Shown here: in pieces, positions 1-8,862 of the stretch | How the letters are laid out: every line of letters begins with the position of its first letter | Position numbering within the stretch: the first letter of the stretch is position 1 | Assembly: GCA_019359495.1 (NCBI GenBank) | Contig: JAHHHF010000074.1 | Span: 144,190-208,189 of the forward strand | Direction: 5' to 3' | DNA: 64,000 bases | DNA from: Goleter apudmare HA4340-LM2 | GTDB lineage: Bacteria > Cyanobacteriota > Cyanobacteriia > Cyanobacteriales > Nostocaceae | Notes under the pieces: generated by a model | Databases searched by the model: none | The model's input: only the letters and a program-made list of their open reading frames with translations | Told to the model about the DNA's origin: nothing | Program-made: the position numbers and the translations under genes

Positions 1-1
1 T

Positions 2-2110
2 AACGGTGGTGCAGTCACCCTGGAGGCTGGGAGAAATATTACATTTGGGACAGTGAATACCTTGGGTAGGAGTTTTGAAGGGGAAACTGCTGTCGGTGGT
101 GATGTTACTATTACTGCTAATGGTGTTGTCAGAGGTACTGGTATCATCCCAATAAGTATAGAGGATTCTTTTACACCTGGGAACACAACTATTCTTGCCA
201 GAGGAACCACACCAGGTACAGTGAGGATTCAACACGATGGCGGGGCGGATAACGTGCCGTTTATCGTGGGTAACTCCGCAGATAATGGTACAGCAGGAGC
301 GATCGATGCTGGTGCAACTTCCAGAATTACCGCAGATTCCTTTCCTGTTTTACCTAATGATGGCGAAGTCACCCCCACCGCCAATATTACCATCGCTTCC
401 GTCAACACTCCCCCAACTCTCACCATCAACCCCCAGCTAAGTGTTGTCCAGCAAGACCAACCGATACCTTTTACCTACGCAGATTTAATTCCCACGATTA
501 CCGATGCCAACCAAGACAACACTACCTTAGAAGTGGTTGAGATCACGACGGGAACCCTAAGAAAAAATGGTGTGGTCGTAGTTCCAGGCACAGCAAGCGC
601 ATTTCTAGTTCCTGGTGACACTTTAGAATATACTCCGCCTACAGGTTTTTCTGGCGAGATCAGTCCTGTGAGTCTGCGGGCTGGGGATAGAGTTTCATTC
701 TCTGCACCGCAAACCATCACCTTTAATGTTGCAGCTACGCCACCACCGCCACCTGAAGATCCACTACCACCACCTGAAAAGACAGATCCAATACAAAAGA
801 CACCGCCGGGATTCATCCCACCACCAACTTATAACCCTCCTCGTCTGCCAATACTTGATCCGGCGGTAGAAACCATAGATAATAAATTCGCCAGCCAATT
901 TCAGTTGTATCTGCGATCGGGAACTGATACTCTACAGGAACGCCGTCGTGTCAATAGTTACGAAGCGCAAGATATCCTGCGCCAAATTGAGAAAGCAACT
1001 GGCGTGAAACCGGCGATTATTTACATCAGTTTTATTCCTTCGGGGGCTGATGGCAAAATACTACAAAGTCAACAAGCTACTGACAATTTAGATTTATTAA
1101 TAGTTACGGCTAAAGGACAACCCATACGCAAGACAATTGCTACTGCAAAACGCCAAGATGTCTTAGAAATTGCCGAAGAACTTTATGGTACGGTGGAAAC
1201 TCCGAATAACGATAATTATTTAGCGCCTGCTCAGGAACTGTATCAATTGATAGTAGCACCACTCAAAGAGGAGTTGGACAAACAAGGGATTAATAATTTA
1301 TTGTTCATTGCGGATGAAGGTTTGCGTTCCTTGCCATTTGCAGCACTTCATGATGGTAAACAGTTTCTCGTCGAGAACTATAGTGTGGGATTTACTCCCG
1401 CCTTGGGGATAACTGATACTCGCTACGTTGATATTCGCAACTCGCAAGTTTTAGCAATGGGTGCATCAAAATTTGAAAAACTTGATCCTTTACCAGCTGT
1501 TCCTGAGGAGTTGTCTATAGTAGCGCAGGAAATTTGGCAAGGCAAGTTTTTTGTCAATCAAAACTTTACCTTAAATAATCTCAAATCTCTCCGCCAGAAT
1601 CAGCCTTATGGAATTCTACATTTAGCCACACACGGAAATTTCGAGAAAGGAGAACCGACAAATTCCTTTATCCAATTTTGGGATAGTCAGTTGAATGTGG
1701 CGCAAATGCGAAATTTAGACTTGAATAATCCGACTGTGGAGTTGTTGGTTCTGAGTGCTTGTCGTACAGCTTTAGGCGATCGCAATGCGGAGTTAGGATT
1801 TGGAGGAATAGCATACAACGTGGGTGTCAAAACAGCTGTTGCTAGTTTATGGCAAGTCAGCGATGCGGGGACTTTAGGATTTATGACAGAGTTTTACAAA
1901 AATCTCAAAACTGCACCCATCAAATCTGAAGCCTTACGCCAAGCACAGTTAGCCATGCTCAAAGGTCAGGTTGTGCTGGACAATGGTATCTTAAAAACTT
2001 CTTTAAGGAGTGTCAACCTGCCGCCAGCCTCCCCAGATGCCAAATTACGCCAAGATTTAAAACATCCTTTCTACTGGTCTGCTTTCACCATGATTGGAAA
2101 TCCTTGGTAA
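2..2110 (+). CDS. CHAT-domain surface protein, 5' end outside window
   Basis: Partial gene. The frame is open back to base 2, so the start lies outside the window. The first part is rich in G, T, N, V and I, like the beta-helical stalk of filamentous-haemagglutinin-type exoproteins. It is followed by a cadherin/Ig-like stretch (TPPTGFSGEI), a proline-rich linker of about 50 residues, and a C-terminal CHAT domain. Counting from the GTG at 53, the CHAT catalytic pair appears as His527 (HLATHGNF) and Cys570 (LSACRTALGD). CHAT domains are caspase-like cysteine proteases. The converging neighbour encodes a TpsB/FhaC-type transporter, so I infer a two-partner secreted protein that carries a protease domain to the cell surface. 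The CHAT call is firm; export is inference because the N-terminus is not visible. Confidence 0.88.
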   Translation, partial: NGGAVTLEAGRNITFGTVNTLGRSFEGETAVGGDVTITANGVVRGTGIIPISIEDSFTPGNTTILARGTTPGTVRIQHDGGADNVPFIVGNSADNGTAGAIDAGATSRITADSFPVLPNDGEVTPTANITIASVNTPPTLTINPQLSVVQQDQPIPFTYADLIPTITDANQDNTTLEVVEITTGTLRKNGVVVVPGTASAFLVPGDTLEYTPPTGFSGEISPVSLRAGDRVSFSAPQTITFNVAATPPPPPEDPLPPPEKTDPIQKTPPGFIPPPTYNPPRLPILDPAVETIDNKFASQFQLYLRSGTDTLQERRRVNSYEAQDILRQIEKATGVKPAIIYISFIPSGADGKILQSQQATDNLDLLIVTAKGQPIRKTIATAKRQDVLEIAEELYGTVETPNNDNYLAPAQELYQLIVAPLKEELDKQGINNLLFIADEGLRSLPFAALHDGKQFLVENYSVGFTPALGITDTRYVDIRNSQVLAMGASKFEKLDPLPAVPEELSIVAQEIWQGKFFVNQNFTLNNLKSLRQNQPYGILHLATHGNFEKGEPTNSFIQFWDSQLNVAQMRNLDLNNPTVELLVLSACRTALGDRNAELGFGGIAYNVGVKTAVASLWQVSDAGTLGFMTEFYKNLKTAPIKSEALRQAQLAMLKGQVVLDNGILKTSLRSVNLPPASPDAKLRQDLKHPFYWSAFTMIGNPW

Positions 2111-2147
2111 TGAGGCATGGAGCATTACAAATGACAAATAACAAATC

Positions 2148-4079
2148 CTATGGTTGATAATACACACTAAAGTGCAACCCTGAGTCTTGGAAGTTGTTAC
2201 CGCGATCGCTTAAATTTACGAAAGGAATTCCATAATCTAAGCGCACGTTTACATTAGGGATTGGTTGCCATAATAAGCCCAAACCCCCACTGGCTAAAAA
2301 TCTCTGTCTGGGTAAGTTGGGGTTGTTGGGATTGTCGGGATGATTCCAGACTGCACCCACATCAATAAAAGGGGCGAGTTGTAAACTGGGCAAACCACCT
2401 TCATTTCGCAATATGGTAATCTGGTCTTCGATGGAAAAGCGCAAGCCGTTATCGCCAGAACGGGTATTTTGTCGATAACCGCGTACTGTTTGCGCCCCAC
2501 CAATGACAAATTGTTGGGATGCTAGCAGGCTATCTGGCGTCAGTTGCCAATCTAAGCCGATAATTAGAAGTTGGTCTTGATTGAGGATTTGGCTTCTTTG
2601 TATTTGACCGTACCAACTAAAAAAGCGACCGTCGGGAATGGGATGATTGTTCGTGGTAGCATCAAATAAACCTGTACCCAGATTAAACAGCGATCGCGCA
2701 GTCCAAGCACCTTGTTGATCTCGGTTAATATATTCTTGCCCAAATCTAAATACGCTGGTACGACTCACACCATTTTGATCAGGGCCGATACCAAAGCCAA
2801 AAGGTAAGTTATCAAACAAAAAAGTTTGACCGTCTTGGTATGTAAACCCTAAAGATAATGCCAATTCTTCTCTAGGAGACCTGATTAATGGTTGACTATA
2901 AAGAATTTCATATAAATCATTGTCACCGCGAATGTTCAGGTTTTGAAACTGCGGGTCAGTAATTTTGGAATTACTAATAGCTGCGCGCAGTTGCAGAGTA
3001 CCATCCATTGCATTGAGTGGGAGGCGATAACTAAAGTCATACAAATTCACCCCACCCGTGGTTGAACGGTTGTAAGATACAAAAATTTGGTCGCCAGAAG
3101 TCACTAAATTCCGGTATGCTAAACCAACTCCTAACCGTTCTGAACCTACACTTGGTGGCGAATAATTATCAACTCCCAAAGCAGCTTTTAAAGAGTTAGC
3201 CTCTGTCACCCTGACAACAATAGTACTTTGCCCAAACTTGCTACCAACATCTGCGGGTCTCAGACTGGCTTCTATATTTTTAAAAATGGGGTCAGAACGC
3301 AATAAAATCAATTGGTCTTCTAGCTTTTCCTTGCGTAACGGATTCAGTCCCGCTAATCGAATGCGACTACATATATACTCAGGATTGATTCTTTCGGTAC
3401 CTTCAACCCTTATTTCATCCACACCCCCCTCAAAAACTCGAATGACAATCTCACCAGTGTCAACAGTCTGGTCTACCAAAACTGCTCTAGATGTAATGTA
3501 ACCACGATTTAAATAGAGTGCAGTAATTTGATCTGCTGCATTCGCCAATTCTTGCAGTGTTACATTCCTTCCCTCTAAAGGTTGGGTAATCTTTTTAATT
3601 TCCTCGGCGCTGAGGATTTGATAATCGCGGACATCTATTTTTTTAACTAAGAAACTTTTATCAGTTGTTGGTGGCTGGCTATTTTCTGGAGTGGTATTTG
3701 GTGAAGGCTGGGAAAAAATTTTATCTGTTTCCTGTGGCTGATTATTCTCTGGCGTCGGAGCTGGGGAAGCCTCAGAAGGCTGATTGTTTTCTAAATCAGA
3801 TGGTGCTTGGGATTGCAGCGAGTTATCTTGCTGAACAACGCTGACACATTTGACACTTGCAGAAGCTTCATTTTTCTGTTTGGCTTCAGATGCAGGAGTT
3901 ACCTTCGGCGTAGAAGGGTTTTGTGCTACGACATCGACATGAGGTGTAGGAGATGTGGCAATCTTCTTTAAGAGAGTATTGGGAGATGCGATCGCATAAC
4001 TTGCCCACAAAAAAAATATGATGTTTTGTATTGCCAATCCGCATCTAAAAATCATCATCTTTATTAATGAGAATTGCAA
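2148..4079 (-). CDS. ShlB/FhaC/HecB-type two-partner secretion transporter (TpsB)
   Basis: This 643-residue outer-membrane protein has a hydrophobic N-terminal segment (signal peptide), then a long P/S/N/Q-rich linker with repeated ENNQP/ENSQP motifs. A POTRA domain follows (about residues 145-225, LVKKIDVRDYQILSAEEI). The C-terminal half is a beta-barrel of the ShlB/FhaC family with the characteristic GGAQTVRGYRQN motif and a C-terminal aromatic end (HFSVYYQP). TpsB proteins export one partner exoprotein across the outer membrane, with POTRA domains binding it in the periplasm. The gene faces the CHAT exoprotein tail to tail with only 37 bp between the stop codons. That makes the pair likely partners even though they are not co-transcribed. 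Confidence 0.9.
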   Translation of the reverse strand: MQFSLIKMMIFRCGLAIQNIIFFLWASYAIASPNTLLKKIATSPTPHVDVVAQNPSTPKVTPASEAKQKNEASASVKCVSVVQQDNSLQSQAPSDLENNQPSEASPAPTPENNQPQETDKIFSQPSPNTTPENSQPPTTDKSFLVKKIDVRDYQILSAEEIKKITQPLEGRNVTLQELANAADQITALYLNRGYITSRAVLVDQTVDTGEIVIRVFEGGVDEIRVEGTERINPEYICSRIRLAGLNPLRKEKLEDQLILLRSDPIFKNIEASLRPADVGSKFGQSTIVVRVTEANSLKAALGVDNYSPPSVGSERLGVGLAYRNLVTSGDQIFVSYNRSTTGGVNLYDFSYRLPLNAMDGTLQLRAAISNSKITDPQFQNLNIRGDNDLYEILYSQPLIRSPREELALSLGFTYQDGQTFLFDNLPFGFGIGPDQNGVSRTSVFRFGQEYINRDQQGAWTARSLFNLGTGLFDATTNNHPIPDGRFFSWYGQIQRSQILNQDQLLIIGLDWQLTPDSLLASQQFVIGGAQTVRGYRQNTRSGDNGLRFSIEDQITILRNEGGLPSLQLAPFIDVGAVWNHPDNPNNPNLPRQRFLASGGLGLLWQPIPNVNVRLDYGIPFVNLSDRGNNFQDSGLHFSVYYQP

Positions 4080-4432
4080 AATTTTAGGTTCCTAATTTAA
4101 TATTGAAATATCAAAAGTATCAAATTATTTGATTTCTTTGTCAAGACTACTTGTTTCTCAAATTAGCTTTCATGGTTTGTAGTCAGGATTTGAGTGTTTA
4201 GCAGATCAGGACTAAAGTCCTTACTACGAGCTTTTTAAGCATGATTTCCCATATCACACAGTGCTATTTCAGCGTTTGTAAACTACATATATATTTACAT
4301 TGTTCCCAGTGAGGATTTTGCCAACTATGTAGAGATGTTGCGTGACAAATTCTCTCGATGACTTGCAGTCAACAAGCTACCCGATTCCTGAAAAAATTGG
4401 GGTATCTGTGGTGTTTAATTATTAAATCAGAT
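4080..4432. other. intergenic region with one dispersed palindromic repeat
   Basis: About 350 bases between two minus-strand genes, AT-rich, without a convincing ORF. It holds one copy of the dispersed cloverleaf-like repeat (4174-4231) and presumably the promoter of the TpsB gene. I see no clear terminator or regulatory box. Confidence 0.6.
4174..4231. repeat. dispersed cloverleaf-like palindromic repeat, copy 1
   Basis: The outer arms are GGTTTGTAGTCAGG and CCTTACTACGAGC, approximately complementary. The right half contains the perfect inner palindrome GGACTAAAGTCC; the left inner palindrome is decayed. Related copies occur near 47861, 49654, 52799 and 55442. Confidence 0.8.
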
Positions 4433-6196
4433 TTATTTATCAGGGCTAGTAAATAATGAGTTTGATGGATTTTGATCATCAACGAGACAAATTTGGTCAA
4501 CTTTTGCCCGTGTTTGTTCAAAAATAGGACTTTTTGGCGGAATTTTCTCTACTATTTGTGTAGCTTCAATACATTTATATTCAGATGCTAGTTTAGTCGC
4601 ATACTCAACCCGGCAATTAATCATCAGCCCTTGAACTTCTTGATAAATATTAGAACTAGAAGATACTTTTTCTGAGATAGCAATACATTCTTGATAATTT
4701 GATTTTGCTCGCGCGTCTTGGATCGATTTCACCGTCAGCATTGATGTGATCAAAGGATATATTAAAAAGCCGCCTACACACGTAATACTAATTAGTGCAA
4801 TATAAATAATTGATTTTGAAGGTAATAATTTTTTAGGTTCTCTAACAATAGTTTCTTCAGGGAAAATTTTTTCTTTCAGGCTTAATTGGCGTTGATTTTG
4901 AAATGTCGTATCTTGCCTTTGGGGTATTGTTGGGGGATGTTGATCGAGCGGGATTTGAGTGATTGGTTCTGCTGGTTGTTGTGTTTCTGGGTTAATTACC
5001 GTAGGGATTTGAGTGATTGGTTCTGCTGGTTGTTGTGTTTCTGGGTTAATTACCGTAGGGATTTGAGAGATTAGTTCTGCTGGTTGTTGTGTTTCTGGGT
5101 TAATTACCGTAGGGATTTGAGTGCTTGGTTCTTCTACTTTGAAACTGATGGGGTTTACCGAACTATTAATAGTTGTTTGTGCATCATAATCTCCAGTAGT
5201 TCTAGGTTGAGACAGAAGAATAGTTTCTTCTGAAACGTATGTTGCTGCATTGTAAATTGTAGAGTTTGCCGCAGCTTGTAAAGCTTGTGCTAACTCCTCT
5301 ACCGATGAAAAGCGATCGCTGGGTTGCTTCTGTAAACATCGCATCACCACAGCTTCTAGTTGTGGAGACAAATACTCACATCCTGGTTGCGATCGCAATG
5401 GTCTGGGTGGTTCGCTAGTATGGGCAAAAATCCAAGAAGTTTCACTATTCTGACGCGCCTTAATACTAAAACCAAAAGGGTCAGTGGCGCTTAACATTTC
5501 ATACAAAATAATGCCCAAGCTATAAATATCTGCTCGTCCATCCAGGTTAATATCACCCATTAATTGCTCTGGTGATGCGTAGCGGAACGTACCTAAAAAT
5601 GCCCTGGTCAAATTGGTCTGTTCTAAAGATTCACTCCGAATTTTGGCAATCCCAAAATCCACAATCTTGACTAATTCGCCTTCATCTGTTGACTCCAAAA
5701 AAATATTATCTGGCTTGAGGTCACGATGGATCACCTGGATATGCTCACTGACGGTGCCGCCTTCTCGCCACAAGGTCACACCTGTGTGAGCATGTTGTAA
5801 ACCCTGACACGTTTCAGTGATTATTTTTACTGTCTTATCTACTGGTAATCGCTGCTCGTGCTGAAGTAACTGTCTCAGAGATTCCCCACGCAGATATTCC
5901 ATGACATAAAATGGATACCCTTCATCTGTCACCCCGCAATCGGTAACTTGCACGATATGTTTGTTATTAAGGGCGGCGCTGATTTCGATTTCCCGCTCAA
6001 ACCGCTTTCTCACTTCTTGGGATGACACCAGGGTATCTCTGAGTAACTTCAAGGCAACTTGCTTACCCATACGGGTATCCATTGCCAAGAATACAACACC
6101 CATACCGCCCCCTCCTAGAGGTTGTTCTAGGCGATAACGTTGGCGATCGCCTAACGACTGGCCTATCCAAGAGTTGGGGGTAGAAGGGGAGTTCAT
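4433..6196 (-). CDS. Ser/Thr protein kinase, Hanks type, single membrane anchor
   Basis: 587 residues. The N-terminal kinase domain is complete: glycine loop GGGGMG (residues 28-33), ATP-binding Lys50 (VALKLL), catalytic HRDLKPDN (157-164) and DFG (180-182). Between kinase and membrane segment is a linker with three tandem copies of an 18-residue unit, QIPTVINPETQQPAE plus three residues. One hydrophobic segment near residues 465-490 (SIIYIALISITCVGGF) should anchor it in the plasma membrane. A short extracytoplasmic tail of about 95 residues has four cysteines and might be a sensor. The start at 6196 gives the usual short lead into the kinase fold. Substrates cannot be told from sequence; neighbouring genes are unrelated. 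Confidence 0.93.
   Translation of the reverse strand: MNSPSTPNSWIGQSLGDRQRYRLEQPLGGGGMGVVFLAMDTRMGKQVALKLLRDTLVSSQEVRKRFEREIEISAALNNKHIVQVTDCGVTDEGYPFYVMEYLRGESLRQLLQHEQRLPVDKTVKIITETCQGLQHAHTGVTLWREGGTVSEHIQVIHRDLKPDNIFLESTDEGELVKIVDFGIAKIRSESLEQTNLTRAFLGTFRYASPEQLMGDINLDGRADIYSLGIILYEMLSATDPFGFSIKARQNSETSWIFAHTSEPPRPLRSQPGCEYLSPQLEAVVMRCLQKQPSDRFSSVEELAQALQAAANSTIYNAATYVSEETILLSQPRTTGDYDAQTTINSSVNPISFKVEEPSTQIPTVINPETQQPAELISQIPTVINPETQQPAEPITQIPTVINPETQQPAEPITQIPLDQHPPTIPQRQDTTFQNQRQLSLKEKIFPEETIVREPKKLLPSKSIIYIALISITCVGGFLIYPLITSMLTVKSIQDARAKSNYQECIAISEKVSSSSNIYQEVQGLMINCRVEYATKLASEYKCIEATQIVEKIPPKSPIFEQTRAKVDQICLVDDQNPSNSLFTSPDK
4951..5131. repeat. 54-bp tandem repeat inside the kinase gene
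   Basis: Units begin at 4951, 5005 and 5059, with a partial fourth at 5113, each starting GGATTTGAG on the plus strand. They are nearly identical, the third differing at only a few bases, and encode the 18-residue linker unit of the kinase. Such high identity points to recent expansion by slippage or unequal exchange. Confidence 0.92.
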
Positions 6197-6543
6197 TGGG
6201 CTAAGACTATCCTAAATATTTCTTAAGTTTATATTTCTTAAATATATATACATCAGGTTTTCTAGAGAGCGATCGCTAACACAAATTAATCTTTTGTTCG
6301 TTTCTAGCAGTTCCAGCCTCAGAAGGTGTTTGAAAAGTCGGTCAGGTTGTACAAAAGCTCTCTCAGTATAAGCTGCGAATAGATAGTACACAGCATTGAG
6401 AGAGCTAGATGAGAAAAGCTTATCCCAGCAACCTGACCCACGCCCAATCTGAATTTCTTTGACGGTAATGTAAGTTAATGGGTTTCCTAAATTTATACTC
6501 TCTTAGGAGGCGGGACTCGCAGCACTGACAACAGAACATATAG
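6197..6543. other. intergenic region containing an IS remnant
   Basis: About 350 bases upstream of the kinase gene and downstream of the hydrolase gene. It contains a HIP1 octamer near 6270 and the IS remnant at 6340-6462. No further gene is visible. Confidence 0.6.
6340..6462 (+). mobile_element. left-end remnant of an IS5/IS4-like insertion sequence
   Basis: An ATG at 6409 opens MRKAYPSNLTHAQSEFL and then a stop at 6460-6462. The opening resembles the first residues of IS5/IS4-superfamily transposases (of the form M-x-K-A-Y-x-S-x-L-T-x-x-Q). Upstream lie nested inverted repeats: GGTCAGGTTG (6340-6349) pairs with CAACCTGACC (6429-6438), and AGCTCTCTCA (6356-6365) with TGAGAGAGCT (6397-6406). 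The rest of the transposase and a right end are absent. I read this as the leftover left end of an IS. The terminal repeat may start slightly further left, around 6321. Confidence 0.65.
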
Positions 6544-7497
6544 TTATACAGAAATTGAAATAGTGGCAGATCCATCAGCAGTGGAATCTTGAGCCTCTCT
6601 TGACTCCAGCAAAGGCAAAAATTTCCGAATCAGTCCAACGGTGACACCAGGAAGTTCTAGTTGGGGGGTAAAGCCGACATCGTCAAGATGACAGAAAATC
6701 CGAATCGCTTGTGGGTTCATTTCAGCAAAACGGCGACCGATTTCTGGGCTGGTATATTCTGCTTCTTTCCCCCACATAATCGCCGTGGGGACGGTTAGCT
6801 GAGTAATATATTGGGATAAATCAAAGGCTAAATCTCCACGCACAAACGCCAGCGCTGCGTACTCTGCATTAAATTGTTGAGCAGATTGTTGATAAGCCTC
6901 GACAATTTCAGGATAAACCCGTGAAGCGTGAGCAAATTGGCGTTGTTCTAAGAAACTGCGAATCCCAAAACCACTAGCAACCCCAGACTGATACAACAGA
7001 CGATCCACAACCGGGACTTTCACTACCTGAGCCGAGATACTACGGCTGTAATCGTGGCCGAAGTCAGCCAAGCCGGCTGGCGTAGTTAAAATCAAAGACT
7101 TGAACAAATCTGGACGTGTAATAGCGGCGCGAATAGTGAAAGCAGCCGTCAACCCAGAAGCGATCGCAGTTGTGGGTAGATTGCAGGTTTTTTCCACAAA
7201 CTCAATGATGTTGCGAATATAATCATCCGCTCGATAGTTGCGGGCTGGATGGTCTGATCTGCCCCAACCAATTAAATCTGGGGCAATAATCCGGTAATCT
7301 GCCGTAAAAGCTGGATACACCTTCGACCACTCGTAGGCAGAAGATCCACCACCAAAAGCGTGCAAAAATACCAAAGTATCGTTGCTTGATGGCTCAATAG
7401 TTAAATCAGACCACGGTTTCCCGACAGCAGTGTAATACACGATTCTGCCGAGTGCGGTCATCACATATTTCTCACCAAAACCAGGGGGCAAAAACAT
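6544..7497 (-). CDS. alpha/beta-hydrolase-fold protein lacking the usual catalytic residues
   Basis: 317 residues with clear fold landmarks: oxyanion-type HAFGGGSSAYEW (residues 46-57) and DLIGWGRSD (74-82). The nucleophile elbow, normally G-x-S-x-G, reads A-S-G-L-T (113-117), with Gly115 in the serine position. The region expected to hold the catalytic histidine reads DDVGFTPQLELP, with Phe where G-H-F/x-P is usual. Both changes suggest a non-hydrolytic member of the fold, or one using different residues. An AGG-containing ribosome site precedes the ATG at 7497. It stands alone on the minus strand, and the next gene upstream diverges. Function unknown. Confidence 0.85.
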   Translation of the reverse strand: MFLPPGFGEKYVMTALGRIVYYTAVGKPWSDLTIEPSSNDTLVFLHAFGGGSSAYEWSKVYPAFTADYRIIAPDLIGWGRSDHPARNYRADDYIRNIIEFVEKTCNLPTTAIASGLTAAFTIRAAITRPDLFKSLILTTPAGLADFGHDYSRSISAQVVKVPVVDRLLYQSGVASGFGIRSFLEQRQFAHASRVYPEIVEAYQQSAQQFNAEYAALAFVRGDLAFDLSQYITQLTVPTAIMWGKEAEYTSPEIGRRFAEMNPQAIRIFCHLDDVGFTPQLELPGVTVGLIRKFLPLLESREAQDSTADGSATISISV

Positions 7498-7796
7498 CAG
7501 CGTACCTCATAATGCTCTATGCCTCTCCATCGTGGTTACTACATCCCAAAATCAACATCACTCTCTAGGTGCATCTATAAGTAATACAAAAGCACTCATT
7601 CTATCTCAAGGCACAATGATGATTTTACACAGTCTTGCAGAGGAGGGAGGTCAGATTATATCAATATTGATAATCTTAAATTGTGACTCTTAAACAGGAG
7701 AAACATGAGGTTTATACCAATTCTCTAAAATTGGGTAACAGATCTTCGCTCCAGAAATGGAAAGGTATCTGATGTAGATTAATTTTAAATTTTGAA

Positions 7797-8792
7797 TTGA
7801 ATGTTGTGAATTTTGAGCATCGTCAAGTAATTATTATCGGTGCTGGTTCAGCTGGATTAACTGCTGCTATTTATACAGCACGGGCTAACCTGAAGCCACT
7901 AGTTATTAGAGGGCCAGAACCGGGAGGTCAACTTGCTACCACTACTGAGGTGGAAAATTATCCAGGTTTTGTCAATGGGATTCTCGGCCCAGAATTGATG
8001 GAGCATTTTGAAGCGCAAGCAGCTCGCTTTGATACAGAATTACGTTACGGCACGATTACATCTGTAGATTTGGCACAGCGACCATTTCGCCTGATCGTGG
8101 ATGATGAAAAAACCTTGCTGAGTGATGCAGTAATTATCGCTACTGGTGCTAGTCCCAAATACCTGGGATTGGAAAACGAAAAAAGATTACTAGGTCATGG
8201 TGTGTCATCTTGCGCCACTTGTGATGCGGCTTTTTTTCGGGAACAGGAAGTTGCAATTGTTGGTGGCGGGGATACAGCAATGGAAGATGCTATCTTCTTG
8301 ACGCGCTTTTGTTCTAAGGTTTATGTGATTCACCGCCGAAAAAAATTGCGGGCTACCAAAATTTTACAGGAGCGCGCTTTTGCTAAAGAAAAGATCAGTT
8401 TTATTTGGAATACATTAGTTGAAGATATTTTAGGAGAAGACGAAGTAGAAGGTCTGCTACTCAAAAATATAGAAACTGGAGAGACATATATCCTACCTAT
8501 AGCAGGTTTATTTGTCGCCATCGGTTATCAGCCAAATACAAAAATTTTCCAGGGATGGTTAGAGATGGACAGTAAAGGTTATATCCATACACTTCCTGGT
8601 TCAACATATACAAATATTGCTGGTGTGTTTGCCAGTGGTGATGCTCAAGATTATGTGTATCGACAAGCCGCAACTGCTGTAGGAACTGGCTGTATGGCGG
8701 CTATTGATGCTGAACGTTGGCTAGAGTCACAAAATTTGGTTTCAGTTTCCCTGGCTGATAAATGGGGAAGGTTAGCTGATTCTCAGGATTAG
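7797..8792 (+). CDS. trxB: thioredoxin-disulfide reductase (NTR type)
   Basis: 331 residues, the length of low-molecular-weight NADPH-thioredoxin reductase. It has an FAD-binding GAGSAG (15-20), an NADPH-binding GGGDT (156-160) flanked by the redox-active CATC pair (Cys139, Cys142), and a C-terminal FAD motif FASGDAQD. There is no C-terminal thioredoxin domain, so this is not the NTRC fusion. No ATG lies in frame at the 5' end. Translation should begin at TTG 7797 or GTG 7806, the latter giving a protein three residues shorter. It should reduce thioredoxin with NADPH in the cytoplasm. The transaldolase gene follows in the same direction after 70 bp, an attractive but unproven pairing of NADPH use and pentose-phosphate metabolism. 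Confidence 0.9.
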   Translation: MNVVNFEHRQVIIIGAGSAGLTAAIYTARANLKPLVIRGPEPGGQLATTTEVENYPGFVNGILGPELMEHFEAQAARFDTELRYGTITSVDLAQRPFRLIVDDEKTLLSDAVIIATGASPKYLGLENEKRLLGHGVSSCATCDAAFFREQEVAIVGGGDTAMEDAIFLTRFCSKVYVIHRRKKLRATKILQERAFAKEKISFIWNTLVEDILGEDEVEGLLLKNIETGETYILPIAGLFVAIGYQPNTKIFQGWLEMDSKGYIHTLPGSTYTNIAGVFASGDAQDYVYRQAATAVGTGCMAAIDAERWLESQNLVSVSLADKWGRLADSQD

Positions 8793-8862
8793 GGGTTTGG
8801 TGTTTGTCATTTGTCAGCCCCTGCGGGAAACCCCAATGCCCAAATCAAATTAGGAGCAATAC

